From positions 1 to 63,743 of the forward strand of contig JANWJU010000108.1 in assembly GCA_025451775.1 (NCBI GenBank): 63,743 bases of DNA. The letters are read 5' to 3'. Numbering within the stretch: position 1 is the stretch's first letter; every line of letters starts with the position of its first letter. Both the position numbers and the translations under genes were made by a program. Under the pieces are notes generated by a model that was not told the origin of the DNA, made no database searches, and saw only the letters and a list, made by a program, of their open reading frames with translations. Of the stretch, positions 57,966-63,743 are shown piece after piece. Source of the DNA: Terriglobales bacterium (lineage in GTDB: Bacteria > Acidobacteriota > Terriglobia > Terriglobales > SCQP01).

Positions 57966-58183
57966 TGCGGTGGGATCTCCCGCCTCCAGCGGGGGTCGCA
58001 CCACGCCGGCCAACACCAGCGCTCCCAGCCGGGAATGCTGCCGCGCGAGTGCCGGAGCGCGCACCGGACCCAACTCGGCGATGGCGCGCCCGTGGACGGT
58101 GACCACCACCGTTTCGCCCTTCTCCACACGACGCAGATATTCGCTCAACCGTTCCTGAGCTCGCGAACGCCCGCCTCTTGCAT
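57939..58183 (-). pseudogene. Phd/YefM-type antitoxin with a frameshift at its N-terminus
   Basis: From ATG 58183 the frame reads QEAGVRELRNG and stops at TGA 58147-58145. The next frame, opening at the overlapping TTG (58148), continues SEYLRRVEKGETVVVTVHGRAIAELGPVR, the normal Phd/YefM continuation. One base appears lost. The TTG could still initiate a 69-residue shortened antitoxin. The locus is a decayed toxin-antitoxin pair. Confidence 0.6.
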
Positions 58184-58251
58184 GGCTTCATTGTAGCGTC
58201 ATGTGGCGTCAATTTGGCTGACCACGGTACCGATCGCCTTTGCGGCGATCA

Positions 58252-58635
58252 TTAAGCGGGGCGGCGGCGGCGGATGGAGCGGAACAACCTGCGGATGAGA
58301 ACGTGCACGCCTCCGGCTAAAATGCCGATCAACGCGTACAGGAGCCCGTTCTTGCCCGCCAGCCAAAGGGCAAGGTGCGTGGCTTGGTGGCCGCTCAACC
58401 CAGGCGTGGTCATCAGCCGCAAAGATGCGGGCCAGACGCGCAGCCACAGCGATGGCTGCGGGTGCAGCGAGGTGAACAACGACGCGATCAACAGCAGCGC
58501 CACCAGCACCCCGGCCATGAACAACGCCCCCGCCCAGCGCCCCAGCGTCGTTAAATCCTCCACCCGGCGCGGTGGGAGAACGGCGGCCTCGATGGGGGTG
58601 AGCAGTTTGTAGTGGCGTCGGCGTTTGCGCGTCAT
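58252..58635 (-). CDS. two-helix small membrane protein
   Basis: A 127-residue protein with a basic N-terminus (RKRRRHYKLL), two clear hydrophobic helices (WAGALFMAGVLVALLLIASLF and NGLLYALIGILAGGVHVLI) and a basic C-terminal tail (RRLFRSIRRRRP). No known motif. A TATAAA box lies upstream of the ATG at about 58650. Function unknown. Confidence 0.55.
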   Translation of the reverse strand: MTRKRRRHYKLLTPIEAAVLPPRRVEDLTTLGRWAGALFMAGVLVALLLIASLFTSLHPQPSLWLRVWPASLRLMTTPGLSGHQATHLALWLAGKNGLLYALIGILAGGVHVLIRRLFRSIRRRRPA

Positions 58636-58671
58636 AACCTTAGCGGTGCTTTATAGTCTAGCCGTGCGGGA

Positions 58672-58720
58672 GCGCCAGCGGCGGGATTGGGCGGAAGGGC
58701 CCCGGTCCTGCCGCTGGCGC
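58672..58720. other. large inverted repeat, 11-bp perfect arms
   Basis: GCGCCAGCGGC (58672-58682) and GCCGCTGGCGC (58710-58720), a perfect inverted pair around a 27-base spacer that is itself GC-rich. It lies between the HAD gene's stop and the small membrane protein's start, both on the minus strand. It could end ligA-HAD transcription, but no T-run is seen. Confidence 0.45.
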
Positions 58721-58755
58721 CGAGCGGGCGGCGCATTCGCGCCGGGTGCCCGCGA

Positions 58756-62603
<3,848 letters not shown>

Positions 62604-62636
62604 GGCCGCGCCGCGGGTGGCTCGGCCTCGCTCCAG

Positions 62637-63743
62637 CTACTTCTTCGGCGCCTGCGGGACGACGGCTCCCATGGCCGGCGTGTAGCCCTTGACGACGCCC
62701 TTGTCCAGGGTGAGCAGAAACGGCAGGTTCGGATCCGGCGGGTTCGGCTTGTACGATTCGATGATGCCGTCAACGGTCACCTCATCGCCCACTTTGGGAC
62801 GCTTAAGCCAGTCGGCGGCAATGATCAGATGCACATCGGCGGTGGGGGTGACCGCGCCGGCTTTGGCGCCGACCGCGATATCGACGCTTTTGGCGGCAAC
62901 CTCGGTCACGACACCATCCAGCTCAACACCCGTTCCTTTCACCTTGGCCCACTCGGCGTTGGCATATTCAGCGCGCTTGAGCCGCCATTCCAGGCCAGGG
63001 AAGCTACCCTCCGGCGGCGGGGTGTTTTTCGCCGCCTCGACCGCCTTTTGGTAGGCGGCCATGTTGGTGGCGTTCTCGACGTCGACCTTGGAAAGGATTT
63101 TGAACCCTGCCGGCGGGGCATTGTTGCTGGTGGCCGTGGTGATAACGGTGTCGAGCCCATCGGTGGCGCCGTGATAGCTGGTGTAGACGGTGGTCAGGTA
63201 GCTCTTGAACGCCGCCGTCTGTGGCGCCAATACCGAAGCCTTGGCGAGATCGAAGATGCCGGCGTTGTAGTCCGGGACGGCTTGCGTGACCTCGGCGATG
63301 CCACGCCAGTAGTACGGCAGCGGGTCCTTGGGGCTCTCCTGGGTGGCTTTGCTCAGGGTGGTGATGGCGGCGGCGTACTGCTTGGAGTTGAGCTGGGCGA
63401 AGCCCAGCGCCTTGGTCAGGATCGGCCCATACTGCCCTTGCGACGTGGCTGGAGCGGAAGCGAGCAGTTGCTGGCCGCAGGTGGCGGCTTCCTCCAGCGT
63501 AGCCATTTTGGCCGCCATGTTGGGGTCGTTGGGCTGCACCAGCGTGGGATCGAGGTAGGCGATGATGGTATAGGCTGGCAGCAGTTGGCTCGCCTCGGCC
63601 GTGGGCGATTTCAGCAGTTGCTCGGCGGTTTGTACCGCCTGGGCGCGCAGCGCCGGATCGGCGGCTTGCGCGGCCATCTCCAGCTGCAGCCCGTCATCCT
63701 TATAGGCGGAATCAGGATGCTTCTGCACGAAGGCGGCGGCCAA
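62637..63743 (-). CDS. TPR-like exported protein, 5' end outside the window
   Basis: At least 368 residues; the true start lies beyond position 63743, so the N-terminus is missing and the apparent TTG start at the edge is not credible. The visible part has helical repeat-like segments (LTKALGFAQLNSKQYAAAITTLSKATQESPKDPLPYYWRGIAEV), then a beta-rich C-terminal domain (ELDGVVTEVAAKSVDIAVG, VGDEVTVDGIIESYKPNPPDP). A TPR protein with a lineage-specific C-terminus is the best reading; function unknown. Confidence 0.7.
   Translation of the reverse strand: MAAAFVQKHPDSAYKDDGLQLEMAAQAADPALRAQAVQTAEQLLKSPTAEASQLLPAYTIIAYLDPTLVQPNDPNMAAKMATLEEAATCGQQLLASAPATSQGQYGPILTKALGFAQLNSKQYAAAITTLSKATQESPKDPLPYYWRGIAEVTQAVPDYNAGIFDLAKASVLAPQTAAFKSYLTTVYTSYHGATDGLDTVITTATSNNAPPAGFKILSKVDVENATNMAAYQKAVEAAKNTPPPEGSFPGLEWRLKRAEYANAEWAKVKGTGVELDGVVTEVAAKSVDIAVGAKAGAVTPTADVHLIIAADWLKRPKVGDEVTVDGIIESYKPNPPDPNLPFLLTLDKGVVKGYTPAMGAVVPQAPKK

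Overview
The window looks like the chromosome of a high-GC Acidobacteriota bacterium (class Terriglobia/Acidobacteriia-like). The basis is the gene families: an FtsX/MacB permease of the acidobacterial duplicated orphan permease (ADOP) type, two very large TonB-dependent receptors that begin with a carboxypeptidase-regulatory-like domain, a zf-HC2 anti-sigma protein with a long exported tail, and several GTG/TTG starts. No 16S gene is present, so this placement is an inference. I see no insertion sequence, integrase, CRISPR array, rRNA gene or replication origin.

Layout. 0.1-5.0 kb: a small exported protein, then a leftward housekeeping run aroC-def-PIG-L deacetylase-DUF1385-prfA. 5.3-6.9 kb: MlaE/MlaF lipid-transport ABC pair. 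6.9-12.1 kb: two AhpD-like genes, a TonB receptor with a small Cys-rich exported protein upstream, and an APC amino-acid permease. 12.1-17.5 kb: methyltransferase divergent from an AraC/cupin regulator, a FecR-domain protein, and an ADOP permease. 17.5-22.7 kb: a mostly empty stretch, a higBA toxin-antitoxin pair, tRNA-Arg and smc. 22.8-26.4 kb: an anti-sigma protein fused to an HNH-like domain, the wreck of its ECF sigma gene, and a second TonB receptor behind a possible three-site operator. 26.4-34.4 kb: one tightly overlapping leftward operon, oligopeptidase-addB-like-addA-like. 34.4-44.7 kb: proC, a cytochrome c/HhH fusion, two tandem outer-membrane beta-barrel paralogues, small hypotheticals, a TPR protein, a class A penicillin-binding protein, a radical SAM enzyme and proS. 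44.8-48.8 kb: two tandem FG-GAP/VCBS proteins and a GH10 xylanase. 48.9-53.1 kb: tRNA-Thr, OsmC, and an ECF sigma/membrane protein/ABC-2 transporter unit. 53.1-57.7 kb: a leftward cluster of ketosynthase, methyltransferase, FAD oxidoreductase and a UbiD-family decarboxylase. 57.7-63.7 kb: a decayed antitoxin/PIN-toxin locus, a membrane protein, HAD phosphatase-ligA, a YdjM-like membrane protein, and the 3' part of a TPR-like exported protein cut by the window end.

The most unusual signal is a dispersed repeat of about 41 bp (core GGTCGCTCCCGCTGGTCGCT next to the near-palindrome GTGGCTCGCCAC). It has three near-identical copies (5040, 23874, 33924), one partial copy (12124) and one diverged copy (52062). 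One copy lies in frame inside an otherwise intact oligopeptidase, as part of a segment of about 40 residues that family members are not expected to have. The diverged copy lies in frame in an ABC ATPase and encodes nearly the same decapeptide. Another sits inside the broken sigma-factor gene. This resembles the protein-coding palindromic elements of Rickettsia, though the sequence is unrelated as far as I can see. A second 33-bp repeat occurs in the same oligopeptidase insert and upstream of osmC.

All assignments are from reading motifs. No database search was run.
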